Source of the DNA: CAVQHY01 sp963712465
GTDB lineage: Bacteria > Actinomycetota > Thermoleophilia > Gaiellales > Gaiellaceae
Assembly (NCBI GenBank): GCA_963712465.1
Contig: CAVQHY010000003.1
Span: 32,952 to 96,951 of the forward strand
Direction: 5' to 3'
Length of the DNA stretch: 64,000 bases
A program made the position numbers and the translations under genes. This document shows, piece after piece, positions 34,872 through 44,234 of this stretch. Under the pieces are notes generated by a model. The model saw only the letters and a program-made list of their open reading frames with translations, was not told the origin of the DNA and ran no database searches. Numbering within the stretch: the first letter of the stretch is position 1; each line of letters opens with the position of its first letter.

Positions 34872-36044
34872 GTGCCCGAGGCGGTGATCCTGTCGGCCGT
34901 GCGGACGCCCGTTGGTCGCTACGGCGGCGCGCTCGCCGGCATCCGTCCGGACGATCTTGCCGCCGTCGCGATTGCGGCGGCAGTCGATCGGGCGGGCGTC
35001 GATCCGGGCGAGGTCGAGGACGTCTACCTCGGATGTGCCAACCAGGCGGGCGAGGACAACCGCAACGTGGCGCGCATGGCGCTCCTGCTCGCAGGGCTTC
35101 CGCAGGAGGTCGGCGGCGTCACCGTCAACCGGCTCTGCGCCTCCGGCCTGGCGGCCATCGTCGGAGCCTGTCACGCGGTGCGGGCAGGAGAAGGCGACCT
35201 CTTCGTCGCCGGCGGCGTCGAGTCGATGAGCCGTGCGCCACTCGTGACCGCGAAGCCCGACCGCGCCTTCCCGCGCGGCGAGCGGACGCTGTACGACTCG
35301 ACCCTCGGCTGGCGCTTTCCCAACCCGCGGCTGCAGGCGATGTTCCCGCTCGAGTCGATGGGCGAGACGGGCGAGAACGTCGCGGAGCGTTTCGGCGTCT
35401 CCCGTGCCGATCAGGATGCGTTCGCTCTCGACTCGCAGCGCCGCTGGGAGGCCGCTCAGGAGGCCGAGCGCTTCGCCGACGAGCTCGTCGTGCTCGAGGA
35501 GCTCGACCGGGACGAGCATCCCCGCACCGACACGTCGCTCGAGCAGCTCGCCGCGCTGAAGCCCGCGTTTCGCCCGGACGGCACGGTGACGGCCGGGAAC
35601 TCGAGCGGCGTCAACGACGGTGCCGCGGCGGTCGTGGTCGCGAGCGCCGAGAAGGCCGTGGCACTCGGCGTCGCGCCTCTCGGCCGCTTCGTGACCAGCG
35701 CCGTCGCGGGAGTCGACCCGCGGGTGATGGGCATCGGGCCGATCCCCGCCGTGCGCAAGGCGGTCGCCCGGGCTGGGCTCGAGGTCGGCGATCTCGACCT
35801 CGTCGAGCTGAACGAGGCGTTCGCCTCGCAGTCGGTGGCGGTGATCCGCGAGCTCGGGATCGATCCGGAGCGCGTGAACGTCAACGGCGGCGCGATCGCG
35901 ATCGGCCACCCGCTCGGCATGAGCGGCGCGCGGCTCGTCGTGACGCTCCTCCACGAGCTCCGCCGCCGGGGCGGCCGGTTCGGCCTCGCCACGATGTGCG
36001 TCGGCGTCGGACAGGGCCAGGCGGCGATCTTCGCGCGAGACTAG
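34872..36044 (+). CDS. Thiolase family acetyl-CoA acyltransferase
   Basis: 390-residue thiolase that condenses or cleaves acyl-CoA. All catalytic motifs are intact: nucleophilic Cys in NRLCASGLAAI (about residue 89), GGVESMSRAP, GGAIAIGHPLGMSGAR with the His, and the C-terminal CVGVGQG Cys. The GTG start follows a CATACT hexamer by seven bases. Biosynthetic versus degradative role (beta-oxidation or aromatic acid pathways) is undecided. Its TAG stop and the TAG of the convergent propeller gene share the same CTAG. Confidence 0.92.
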   Translation: MPEAVILSAVRTPVGRYGGALAGIRPDDLAAVAIAAAVDRAGVDPGEVEDVYLGCANQAGEDNRNVARMALLLAGLPQEVGGVTVNRLCASGLAAIVGACHAVRAGEGDLFVAGGVESMSRAPLVTAKPDRAFPRGERTLYDSTLGWRFPNPRLQAMFPLESMGETGENVAERFGVSRADQDAFALDSQRRWEAAQEAERFADELVVLEELDRDEHPRTDTSLEQLAALKPAFRPDGTVTAGNSSGVNDGAAAVVVASAEKAVALGVAPLGRFVTSAVAGVDPRVMGIGPIPAVRKAVARAGLEVGDLDLVELNEAFASQSVAVIRELGIDPERVNVNGGAIAIGHPLGMSGARLVVTLLHELRRRGGRFGLATMCVGVGQGQAAIFARD

Positions 36045-37009
36045 AGGACGATGAGGGCGCGTGGGCGCCCACCGAGGTCGACGCCGAGGCACTGCCACGT
36101 GTCGCCGTGGTCAACCGAAAGCCACACTTCGCCGCCGAGCGCGGCGTAGACCTCACCGGGATTTCCCGCGGCGAGCACCGGAAGCGCAGAGATCCGCGGC
36201 GGTAGCCCGCCGGCGAGCTGCTCCCAGCTCGCGCCCTCCGTCCGGAAGACGGCCGCGTCGCATCGGGTGCCGTGCGCTGTCCGCGTGTGTGCCGCGGCCA
36301 GGTAGACGAGGTCGGGACGTGCCGTGTCGGCAGCGATCGACCAGCCGTAGCCACGGTCGAGGCCGGGCAGGCGGCGCCAGGACGCTCCGGCGTCTCTCGA
36401 GAGCGCTCCGCCTCGGGTGCCACCGGCCTGGTAGGCACGCGAGCCGTCCGACGGGTGGAAGGCCAGCATGTGCGAGTCACGTGAGGTTCGCCGTCGGTGG
36501 CCGCTCCAGCTCTGGCCGCCGTCGGCCGTCCGCAGCACACCACCCAGCTCGATGCCGGCGAGGAGGACTGAAGGATCAGCCGGTGACGGTGCGACCGAGG
36601 AGACATACGCTTGCCATGGGCTCTCGGCCGGAGAGAACCACCACCACGATTGCAGTCGCGGGAAGCATGCCAGCCGATGCCACGTCTCGCCCCGGTCGTG
36701 GGTTGCGAGCACGCCGGCCGGCCTCGTTCCCACGTAGACAGTTCCCGGATCGACCGGGCTCGGGGCGAGCGAGAGGACAGGCCGGTTCTCCAGCCCGCTT
36801 CTCGTCCAGGTCCTGCCGCAATCGTCGGAACGCAATGCACCCTCGGCCGCCGTCCCAGCCCAGAGCGTCGACGGCGCTCGGAGGTCCTGCGCCACACATC
36901 TGACGTCGCCCTCGAGCGACCGCGTGACGCGCCAGGCGCCGTCGGCTCCCTCGCTCGCGCTCACGATTCCCGTTCGCGTGGCGGCCACGAGCGTTGGCAC
37001 GGTCGGCAT
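36041..37009 (-). CDS. BNR/Asp-box beta-propeller protein (sialidase-like fold)
   Basis: 322 residues containing at least five Asp-box repeats (S-x-D-x-G-x-T/S-W), seen as SDDCGRTW, THDRGETW, TADGGQSW, SRDAGASW and SVDHGDTW, the pattern of six- or seven-bladed propellers. No signal peptide and no sialidase RIP motif was noticed, so enzymatic activity is doubtful; a binding or scaffold role is more likely. The ATG at 37009 is eight bases after a minus-strand TACCGT. Confidence 0.8.
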   Translation of the reverse strand: MPTVPTLVAATRTGIVSASEGADGAWRVTRSLEGDVRCVAQDLRAPSTLWAGTAAEGALRSDDCGRTWTRSGLENRPVLSLAPSPVDPGTVYVGTRPAGVLATHDRGETWHRLACFPRLQSWWWFSPAESPWQAYVSSVAPSPADPSVLLAGIELGGVLRTADGGQSWSGHRRRTSRDSHMLAFHPSDGSRAYQAGGTRGGALSRDAGASWRRLPGLDRGYGWSIAADTARPDLVYLAAAHTRTAHGTRCDAAVFRTEGASWEQLAGGLPPRISALPVLAAGNPGEVYAALGGEVWLSVDHGDTWQCLGVDLGGRPRALIVL

Positions 37010-37017
37010 CGTAGGGG

Positions 37018-37027
37018 ACGGTATGGT
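37018..37027. promoter_or_regulatory. Shared bidirectional -10 core: beta-propeller (-) / aldehyde dehydrogenase (+)
   Basis: ACGGTATGGT reads as TATGGT on the plus strand (seven bases before the ATG at 37035) and TACCGT on the minus strand (eight bases before the ATG at 37009), sharing the central TA in a 25-bp gap. Confidence 0.52.
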
Positions 37028-37034
37028 GCTGGTC

Positions 37035-38505
<1,471 letters not shown>

Positions 38506-38684
38506 TCGCCACTCCCGGCCTGCCCGGTGATCCGAGGGCGTCCTCCTCGCGTATCCTCAGCACACGAGCAGAACTTCGCCAATACTGCGACGATGAAAGC
38601 GCAGGCACCGTTGGGGTCTCTCTCCGCCACGGCGTCGATCGAGTATCGGATCCCGCCTTCGAGCCACGTCTCGGAGGGCGTCTA

Positions 38685-38690
38685 TACGAT
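38685..38690 (+). promoter_or_regulatory. Predicted -10 element of the ECF sigma gene
   Basis: TACGAT ends nine bases before the GTG at 38700. The 190-bp gap after the aldehyde dehydrogenase holds no supported gene. Confidence 0.35.
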
Positions 38691-38699
38691 GTCGTGCCC

Positions 38700-39281
38700 G
38701 TGGAGGGAACCGCGAGGGACGACACCGCCGTTGCCGACGCCCGCGCGATGGAGCGCATGGCGTCAGGCGATCAGGAGGCGCTCAAGGAGCTCTACGAGCG
38801 CTACGGGCGGCTCGTGTTCGGCATGGCGTACCGCGTGACGAGCGATCACGGGCTCGCCGAGGAGTGCGCGCAGGACGTGTTCGTGAACCTGTGGCGGCGG
38901 GCGTCCGAATACGACCCGGGACGTGCCAAGGTGACCACATGGCTCTTCGTGATCACGCGTAACCGGGCGATCGAGCTCGGCCGCGCTCGAGCGAGGAGGC
39001 CCGATCCCCAGCCCGACGTCGAGTTGCCCGGCGAGGCGCCCAACCCGGCGGATCTCCTCGGTGCCGCCGACGAGTCGCAGCGTGTCGCCGAGGCGATGGC
39101 CGAGCTTCCGTCGCCCCAGCGCGAGGTGCTTCAGCTCGCCTACTTCGACGGTCTGACGCATGTGGAGATCGCCGACCGGCTGGGGCTCCCTCTCGGCACC
39201 GTCAAGGGGCGCATGCGCCTCGCCCTCGATCGCCTCCGCCTGCTGGCTGACCGCTACGAGCTGGGGGTGAAGAGCGGATGA
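38700..39281 (+). CDS. ECF-type RNA polymerase sigma factor (SigK-like)
   Basis: 193 residues with sigma region 2 (ALKELYERYGRLVFGMAYRVTSDHGLAEECAQDVFVNLWRRA) and region 4 (MAELPSPQREVLQLAYFDGLTHVEIADRLGLPLGTVKGRMRLALDRLR), with the short linker typical of extracytoplasmic-function sigma factors. GTG 38700 is preferred from -10 spacing; GTG 38694 and the ATG at 38754 are alternatives. The stop overlaps the anti-sigma start (ATGA), so equal production of the pair is likely. Confidence 0.92.
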   Translation: MEGTARDDTAVADARAMERMASGDQEALKELYERYGRLVFGMAYRVTSDHGLAEECAQDVFVNLWRRASEYDPGRAKVTTWLFVITRNRAIELGRARARRPDPQPDVELPGEAPNPADLLGAADESQRVAEAMAELPSPQREVLQLAYFDGLTHVEIADRLGLPLGTVKGRMRLALDRLRLLADRYELGVKSG

Positions 39282-39886
39282 CGGACGACCTGCTCGACTA
39301 CCCGGAGCATCGAGAGACGATACAGACGCTCGAACGCAGCCTGCCGCGCGTGGCGCCGCCGCCGGATCTGCTCGATCGGATCCTCGAACGCGTCGAGCCC
39401 GGTGCCGAGGGCGCCGAGATCATTCCGCTCACGCCCAGGCACAGCCGCGGGCGCGCCGTCGGCCTCTCCGCCGCCGCCGCGGCGGTTGCCGTGGCCGCGT
39501 CGGTTGCGATCACGCTCGCCGTCTCGGGCGGGGACGACCTCGGCACGCCGGCGCTCAGGGCGTCCCTCGCCCCGATTGCCCGGACCGCGAAGCTCACGGG
39601 CGACGTCGAGCTGTTCCAGCCCGACGATCCCGGTGGCATGCTCGTCGTCGACCTCCAGAACGTGCCCCCGCCGCCCGCGGATCACTTCTACGAGGTGTGG
39701 GTGCTTCCGGCGGGCAGCGCCGTGATGATCGCCGTCGGCACGTTCACGCCCACGTCGAGCCACGTCCATCTCGAGCTGCCGCTCCCGGAGCCGGGCGCGT
39801 ACGCGGCGGTCGACATCTCGGTCGAGGACAGGGGCGGGTCCCAGGAGCATTCGGGAACCAGCCTCGCCGCCGCGAAGCTCAGCTAG
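39278..39886 (+). CDS. Anti-sigma factor, RskA-like
   Basis: 202 residues: a cytoplasmic N-terminal part (about 1-58), one membrane helix of Ala/Val (about 60-83) and an extracytoplasmic domain with VELFQPDDPGGMLVVDLQNVPPPPADHFYEVWVLP, the anti-sigma-K C-terminal fold. It lacks an obvious zinc-binding HxxxCxxC motif. It should hold the upstream sigma factor at the membrane until a signal triggers release. Coupled to it by a 4-bp overlap. Confidence 0.9.
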   Translation: MTDDLLDYPEHRETIQTLERSLPRVAPPPDLLDRILERVEPGAEGAEIIPLTPRHSRGRAVGLSAAAAAVAVAASVAITLAVSGGDDLGTPALRASLAPIARTAKLTGDVELFQPDDPGGMLVVDLQNVPPPPADHFYEVWVLPAGSAVMIAVGTFTPTSSHVHLELPLPEPGAYAAVDISVEDRGGSQEHSGTSLAAAKLS

Positions 39887-39970
39887 ACGGCGGCCCCTGC
39901 GTCATGCGATACAGAGAGCGGTTCAGACCGTCTCCGACCTCGAGCAGCAAACTTCGGCGGGGGCTCGCCG

Positions 39971-40663
39971 TCAGGCAAGCCTTGCGGTAACCGTCCCGCC
40001 TGCTGCGACCGCGACCACGGTCGGGACGACCGCGATGCCGTACTTGCGGGCGAGCTCCGGGCGCTTCGACACGTCGACCGTCACGACATTCCTTCCCTCG
40101 GCGGCGAGGCGACGCTCGAGCGTGCGGCAGTCGGAGCAGAGGGGGTGCGTGAACTGAACCACGACTTCACCCGAGTGGGGGCCGCCGAAATCGTCGAGAT
40201 CGACCCGATCGAGCAAATGGCCTCGGATGCCGCGGAGCCGCGCACCGATCCTGTAGAGCTCGCACCCGGCGCAGAGGCCCGTCGCCGCGGCGAGGAGCGC
40301 GAGCCCCGCCACGAGCAGCCCGAGCGCCCAGCCGAGCGTTTCCAGGCCGACCGCCAGCAGGATGGTGGCGGTGCCGAGGAAGGCGACGCCGACCACGTTG
40401 GCGAAGCGTGGCGGTCGCGCGTCCTCGATCGGCCCTTCGCCGAAGCGCGGCTGGACGAGCTCGAAGTAGGCGAGGCACGGGAGGCACCAGCGCCGGCCGA
40501 GCGTGAGCCCGACCGCCAGCTGGAGCGCAAGCACGCCGAGCAGCCACCACCACCCGGTGAGGAACGCGACCAGCGCCAGCGACCCGATCACGAGCTGGTT
40601 GAACCTCGGTGCCCGCGCATCGATGACGTCGGTGTCGCGGTAGGGATCCGCCTGACGCTTCAT
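39971..40663 (-). CDS. DUF4395 membrane domain fused to a thioredoxin-like domain
   Basis: 230 residues. The N-terminal ~140 residues have four hydrophobic helices in two pairs (about 27-55 and 88-126) and match the DUF4395 layout, with RAPRFNQLVIGSL at the start and a Cys pair (WCLPCLAYFEL). The last ~65 residues are a thioredoxin-like fold with CSDC (HPLCSDCRTLERRL) as a probable redox pair and VVPTVVAV as the cis-Pro segment. A membrane thiol-disulfide role is inferred. The ATG follows a minus-strand TATAAC by eight bases. Confidence 0.75.
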   Translation of the reverse strand: MKRQADPYRDTDVIDARAPRFNQLVIGSLALVAFLTGWWWLLGVLALQLAVGLTLGRRWCLPCLAYFELVQPRFGEGPIEDARPPRFANVVGVAFLGTATILLAVGLETLGWALGLLVAGLALLAAATGLCAGCELYRIGARLRGIRGHLLDRVDLDDFGGPHSGEVVVQFTHPLCSDCRTLERRLAAEGRNVVTVDVSKRPELARKYGIAVVPTVVAVAAGGTVTARLA

Positions 40664-40720
40664 TTCGTGAAGTTATACCCGAACCTCGACGGATCGCGGC
40701 CGGAACGATAGAAACGACTC

Positions 40721-41692
40721 ATGCGGCCGGCGGTCTACCTCTCCCGGCGCGTCCCCGGTCGGATCGTCGACGAGCTCGGGCTGAGCTTCGAGCTCGACGT
40801 CTACGACGCCGAGCAACCCCCGACCCGGGCCGAGCTGCTCGGAGCGGTCGCCGGGCGGGACGGCCTCTGCACGATGCTGACCGACCGCGTCGACGACGAG
40901 CTCCTGGACGCAGCGGGCTCCGGGCTTCGCGTTATCGCCAACTTCGCCGTGGGGGTCGACAACGTCGACATCGGCGCCTGCACCCGGCGAGGTGTGCTCG
41001 TCACCAACACGCCGGACGTCCTCACGTACGCGACGGCGGAGCTCACGATCACGCTCGTGCTCTCGCTGCTGCGTCGAACGACCGAGGGCGATCGGCTGAT
41101 CCGGAGGTACGGGAGCTGGATCTGGTCGCCCACGTTCATGCTCGGGTCCAGCCTCGAGGGAAAGCTCCTTGGCATCGTCGGGCTCGGGCGGATCGGCAGC
41201 GAGACGGCCCGGCTGGCCGACGCGTTTCGCATGCGGGTCGCCTACACGAGCCCGAGGGGGCCGAAGGACGGCGTCCCGTGGCAGTTCCTCTCCTTCGAGG
41301 AGCTGCTCGCAACGGCCGACGTCGTCTCGCTCCACTGCCCGCTGACGGCGCAGACGCAACACCTCGTCGGCGCCGACGAGCTCCGGCTGATGCGCGGTGA
41401 TGCCTACCTGGTCAACACGACACGCGGGCCGGTCGTCGACGAGGCGGCGCTCGCCGACGCTCTTGCGCGGGGCGAGATCGCCGGTGCTGCACTGGACGTC
41501 TTCGAGCGCGAGCCGGTCGTCCACGAGGCGCTGCTCGACCTCGAGAACGCCGTGCTCGTGCCGCATCTGGGCTCAGCCACGCTCGAGACTCGCGAGGCGA
41601 TGGGCATGCTCTGCGTGACTGCCCTCCGCGCGGCTCTCCTCGAGGGGCGCTGCCCGCCGAACGCGGTCAACCCTGGCGCCTGGACAGCGTAG
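40721..41692 (+). CDS. D-2-hydroxyacid dehydrogenase (glyoxylate/hydroxypyruvate reductase-like)
   Basis: 323 residues. NAD(P) site LGIVGLGRIGSETARLA near residue 150, substrate region ANFAVGVDNVD, active-site Arg in NTTRGPVVDEAAL, Glu in DVFEREPV and His in VPHLGSAT are all present. The sequence is of the glyoxylate/D-glycerate dehydrogenase type. It is directly upstream of glcDEF and an alanine/serine-glyoxylate aminotransferase, so reduction of glyoxylate or hydroxypyruvate is a fair guess. Confidence 0.9.
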   Translation: MRPAVYLSRRVPGRIVDELGLSFELDVYDAEQPPTRAELLGAVAGRDGLCTMLTDRVDDELLDAAGSGLRVIANFAVGVDNVDIGACTRRGVLVTNTPDVLTYATAELTITLVLSLLRRTTEGDRLIRRYGSWIWSPTFMLGSSLEGKLLGIVGLGRIGSETARLADAFRMRVAYTSPRGPKDGVPWQFLSFEELLATADVVSLHCPLTAQTQHLVGADELRLMRGDAYLVNTTRGPVVDEAALADALARGEIAGAALDVFEREPVVHEALLDLENAVLVPHLGSATLETREAMGMLCVTALRAALLEGRCPPNAVNPGAWTA

Positions 41693-41815
41693 GCGTCGGG
41701 TCGGCGGGCCGGGGGCTTGGCCGCCTCCCGAGCGCCACCGCGCATCGGTCTTCATTCGAGTGAACGCAGAGTTCGTCGACACCACCGGTGCGCGATGGAG
41801 ACGCCTGCCGGAGGT

Positions 41816-41821
41816 TACGCT
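41816..41821 (+). promoter_or_regulatory. Predicted -10 element of glcD
   Basis: TACGCT ends six bases before the GTG at 41828, which decides that start over an ATG 33 bases upstream. Confidence 0.45.
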
Positions 41822-41827
41822 AGCTCC

Positions 41828-43273
41828 GTGGCGCTTCCCCCCGGGTTCGTCGATGCAGCCGTCGTCGCGCTGGGCGCGGACGCCGTCGTGCAGGAGCCCG
41901 ACCAGCTCCGCACGTACGAGTGCGACGGCCTGACGAGCTACCGCGTCGTTCCCTCCCTCGTGGTGCTGCCGCGGACGACTGCCGAGACGCAGGCGGTGAT
42001 CCGCCTCTGCAACCAGCACGGCGTCCCGTTCGTCGCGCGGGGGGCCGGGACCGGGCTCTCGGGCGGCGCAGTTCCCGTCTCCGACGGCGTCGTCGTCTCC
42101 CTCTCTCGCATGGACGCAATCCTCGACGTCGACCTCGACGGTACCCGCGTCACCGTCCAGCCGGGCGTCACGAACCTCGCGATCACCGAGGCGGTGGCCC
42201 CGCAGGGATTCTTCTACGCGCCCGACCCTTCGAGCCAGCAGGTCTGCTCGATCGGCGGCAACGTTGCCGAGAACTCCGGCGGCGCGCACTGTCTCAAGAA
42301 CGGCTTCACCGTCCACCACGTGCTCGAGGCCACGGTCGTCCTGCCGGACGGCGATGCTGTCCGTCTTCGTGCCGGCGACGAGGGGCCCGACCTGCTGGGG
42401 CTCTTCGTCGGCTCCGAGGGCACGCTCGGGATCACCACCGAGATCGTCGTACGGATCGTGCGCCAGCCGGAGTCCGTGCGGACGCTTCTCGCGGGCTTCG
42501 ACTCGCTCGATGCGGCGGGCCGGGCAGTCTCCGACGTGATTGCGGGGCGGATCCTTCCGGCTGCGATCGAGATGATGGATCGGCTCACGATCGAGGCGGC
42601 CGAGCAGGCGGTGCAACCGGGATACCCCGACGTCGCGGCGATCCTCCTGATCGAGCTCGACGGGCCTGCCGTCCAGGTCGACGACGATCTCGGGCGGGTC
42701 GTCGAGCTCTGCAGGACAAACGGCGCCGGAGAGATCCGCATCGCGGACGGCGAAGTCGAGCGCGCGCGTCTCTGGAAGGGGCGCAAGTCGGCGTTCGCGG
42801 CCGTCGGCCGCATGAGCCCCAACTACTACGTGCAGGACGGTGTCGTTCCGCGCACCCGCCTGCCTGAGGCGTTGCGGCGGATCGCCGCGCTCTCGGACGA
42901 GTACGGCCTGCGGGTCGGGAACGTCTTCCATGCGGGCGACGGAAACCTCCATCCGCTCGTCCTCTACGACGCCGGCGTGACCGGCGAGCCCGAGCGGGCC
43001 GAGGAGCTCTCCGTTGCCATCCTGGAGGCCTGTATGGACGCGGGGGGATCGCTCACGGGCGAGCACGGGATCGGGCTCGACAAGGCGTGCTCGATGCCGA
43101 AGATGTTCTCGGAGGCGGATCTCGCGGCGATGAACCGTGTCCGCCGCGCCTTCGATCCGCACGGCCTCTCGAACCCGGGCAAGGTGCTGCCGACGCCGCG
43201 CCTCTGCGGCGAGGTTCCGGGCCCGTACCGCACCCATCCTCTCGAGCGGGCAGGAATTGCCGAGCGTCTCTGA
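41828..43273 (+). CDS. glcD: Glycolate oxidase subunit GlcD (FAD-linked oxidase)
   Basis: 481 residues. FAD-binding type 4 (PCMH) domain with GAGTGLSGGAVP (about residue 77) and CSIGGNVAENSGGAHCLKNG, and a C-terminal linked-oxidase domain with HAGDGNLHPLV and GSLTGEHGIGLDKA. GlcD oxidises glycolate (or D-lactate) to the 2-oxoacid; with glcE and glcF directly downstream, glycolate oxidase is the best call. The alternative start ATG 41795 adds 11 residues. Confidence 0.92.
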   Translation: MALPPGFVDAAVVALGADAVVQEPDQLRTYECDGLTSYRVVPSLVVLPRTTAETQAVIRLCNQHGVPFVARGAGTGLSGGAVPVSDGVVVSLSRMDAILDVDLDGTRVTVQPGVTNLAITEAVAPQGFFYAPDPSSQQVCSIGGNVAENSGGAHCLKNGFTVHHVLEATVVLPDGDAVRLRAGDEGPDLLGLFVGSEGTLGITTEIVVRIVRQPESVRTLLAGFDSLDAAGRAVSDVIAGRILPAAIEMMDRLTIEAAEQAVQPGYPDVAAILLIELDGPAVQVDDDLGRVVELCRTNGAGEIRIADGEVERARLWKGRKSAFAAVGRMSPNYYVQDGVVPRTRLPEALRRIAALSDEYGLRVGNVFHAGDGNLHPLVLYDAGVTGEPERAEELSVAILEACMDAGGSLTGEHGIGLDKACSMPKMFSEADLAAMNRVRRAFDPHGLSNPGKVLPTPRLCGEVPGPYRTHPLERAGIAERL

Positions 43274-44171
43274 ACCGGCGTCAGTCGAGGAAGCGGCCGA
43301 GGTCGTCGCGCGCGCGGCGCGCGAGGGGGCGCGCGTGTCGATCGAGCGGCCGGGCGGCGACGTCGTCATCTCCACGGCGCGACTCGACCGCGTGCTCGAG
43401 CACGAGGCGGGTGACCTCACCGTGACGGTCGAGGCGGGGATCCGCCTGCGGGCGCTGAACGCGCGGCTCGCCGAGCGGGGACAGCGACTCTCGCTCGATC
43501 CTCCGGGTGACCCCACCGTCGGCGCGGCGATCGCCGGCGACCTGTTCGGGCCTCTCGTCCATCGCCACGGGCGCGCGCGCGACCTGCTCCTGGGCGTCAC
43601 CGTCGTGCTCGCGGACGGGCTCGTGGCGAGCTCGGGTGGCAAGGTCGTGAAGAACGTGGCCGGCTACGACCTCGGCAAGCTGTTCGCCGGCTCGCAGGGA
43701 AGGCTCGGCCTGATCGTGCGGGCGAGCTTTCGGCTCCATCCCGTTCCCGCCACCTCCCGGACGCTGGCCGTGGACGTCGACGATCCTGCCGAGGCGTGTC
43801 GGCTCCACCAACGGCTCGTCCATTCGCAGCTCGTTCCGAGCGCGGTCGACCTGCTCTGGCCGGGACGCATCGGCGTTCTCTTCGAGGGCGGCGAGCGCGC
43901 AGTGGGCGAGCAGCTCGAGCGTGGGCTCTCTCTCCTCGGCGGGCGGGAGGACGAAAGCGTGTGGCCAGAAGCCTCGGAGCTGCAGCTGAGCGCGCCGGCT
44001 CGGCGGGCCTTCGGCGCTGCCGAGCTGGAGGCGCGGCTGATCGAGCAGCGGCGCGCGCTCGTCCGCCTCGGGCCGACGTGCTTTCTCTTCGGCGAAGCAG
44101 CGCCGGTTCGCTGGTCGCGCCTCGCTGAGCGCGTCCGCGTCGAGCTCGATCCAGCGGGAACCCTCGCGTGA
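43257..44171 (+). CDS. glcE: Glycolate oxidase subunit GlcE
   Basis: 304-residue second FAD-binding subunit, shorter than GlcD because only the PCMH-type domain and a short C-terminal part are present. Motifs: LSLDPPGDPTVGAAIAGDLFGPLVHRHG, then VASSGGKVVKNVAGYDLGKLFAGSQG, typical of GlcE. A TTG at 43257, 17 bp inside the end of glcD, is the likely start; it follows GGGCAGGA closely, so coupling with glcD is expected. Confidence 0.9.
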   Translation: MPSVSEPASVEEAAEVVARAAREGARVSIERPGGDVVISTARLDRVLEHEAGDLTVTVEAGIRLRALNARLAERGQRLSLDPPGDPTVGAAIAGDLFGPLVHRHGRARDLLLGVTVVLADGLVASSGGKVVKNVAGYDLGKLFAGSQGRLGLIVRASFRLHPVPATSRTLAVDVDDPAEACRLHQRLVHSQLVPSAVDLLWPGRIGVLFEGGERAVGEQLERGLSLLGGREDESVWPEASELQLSAPARRAFGAAELEARLIEQRRALVRLGPTCFLFGEAAPVRWSRLAERVRVELDPAGTLA

Positions 44172-44234
44172 GGGGTCGCGCTCGGGCGGGCCTGGGAGGG
44201 CAGGGATGAGCGGGGGTGGGGTGGTGAGGACGAG

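Noticed and set aside
36041..36044. Shared CTAG stop of thiolase and propeller genes as a regulatory site
   Set aside because: CTAG palindromic stops occur by chance in convergent genes; no other signal is nearby.
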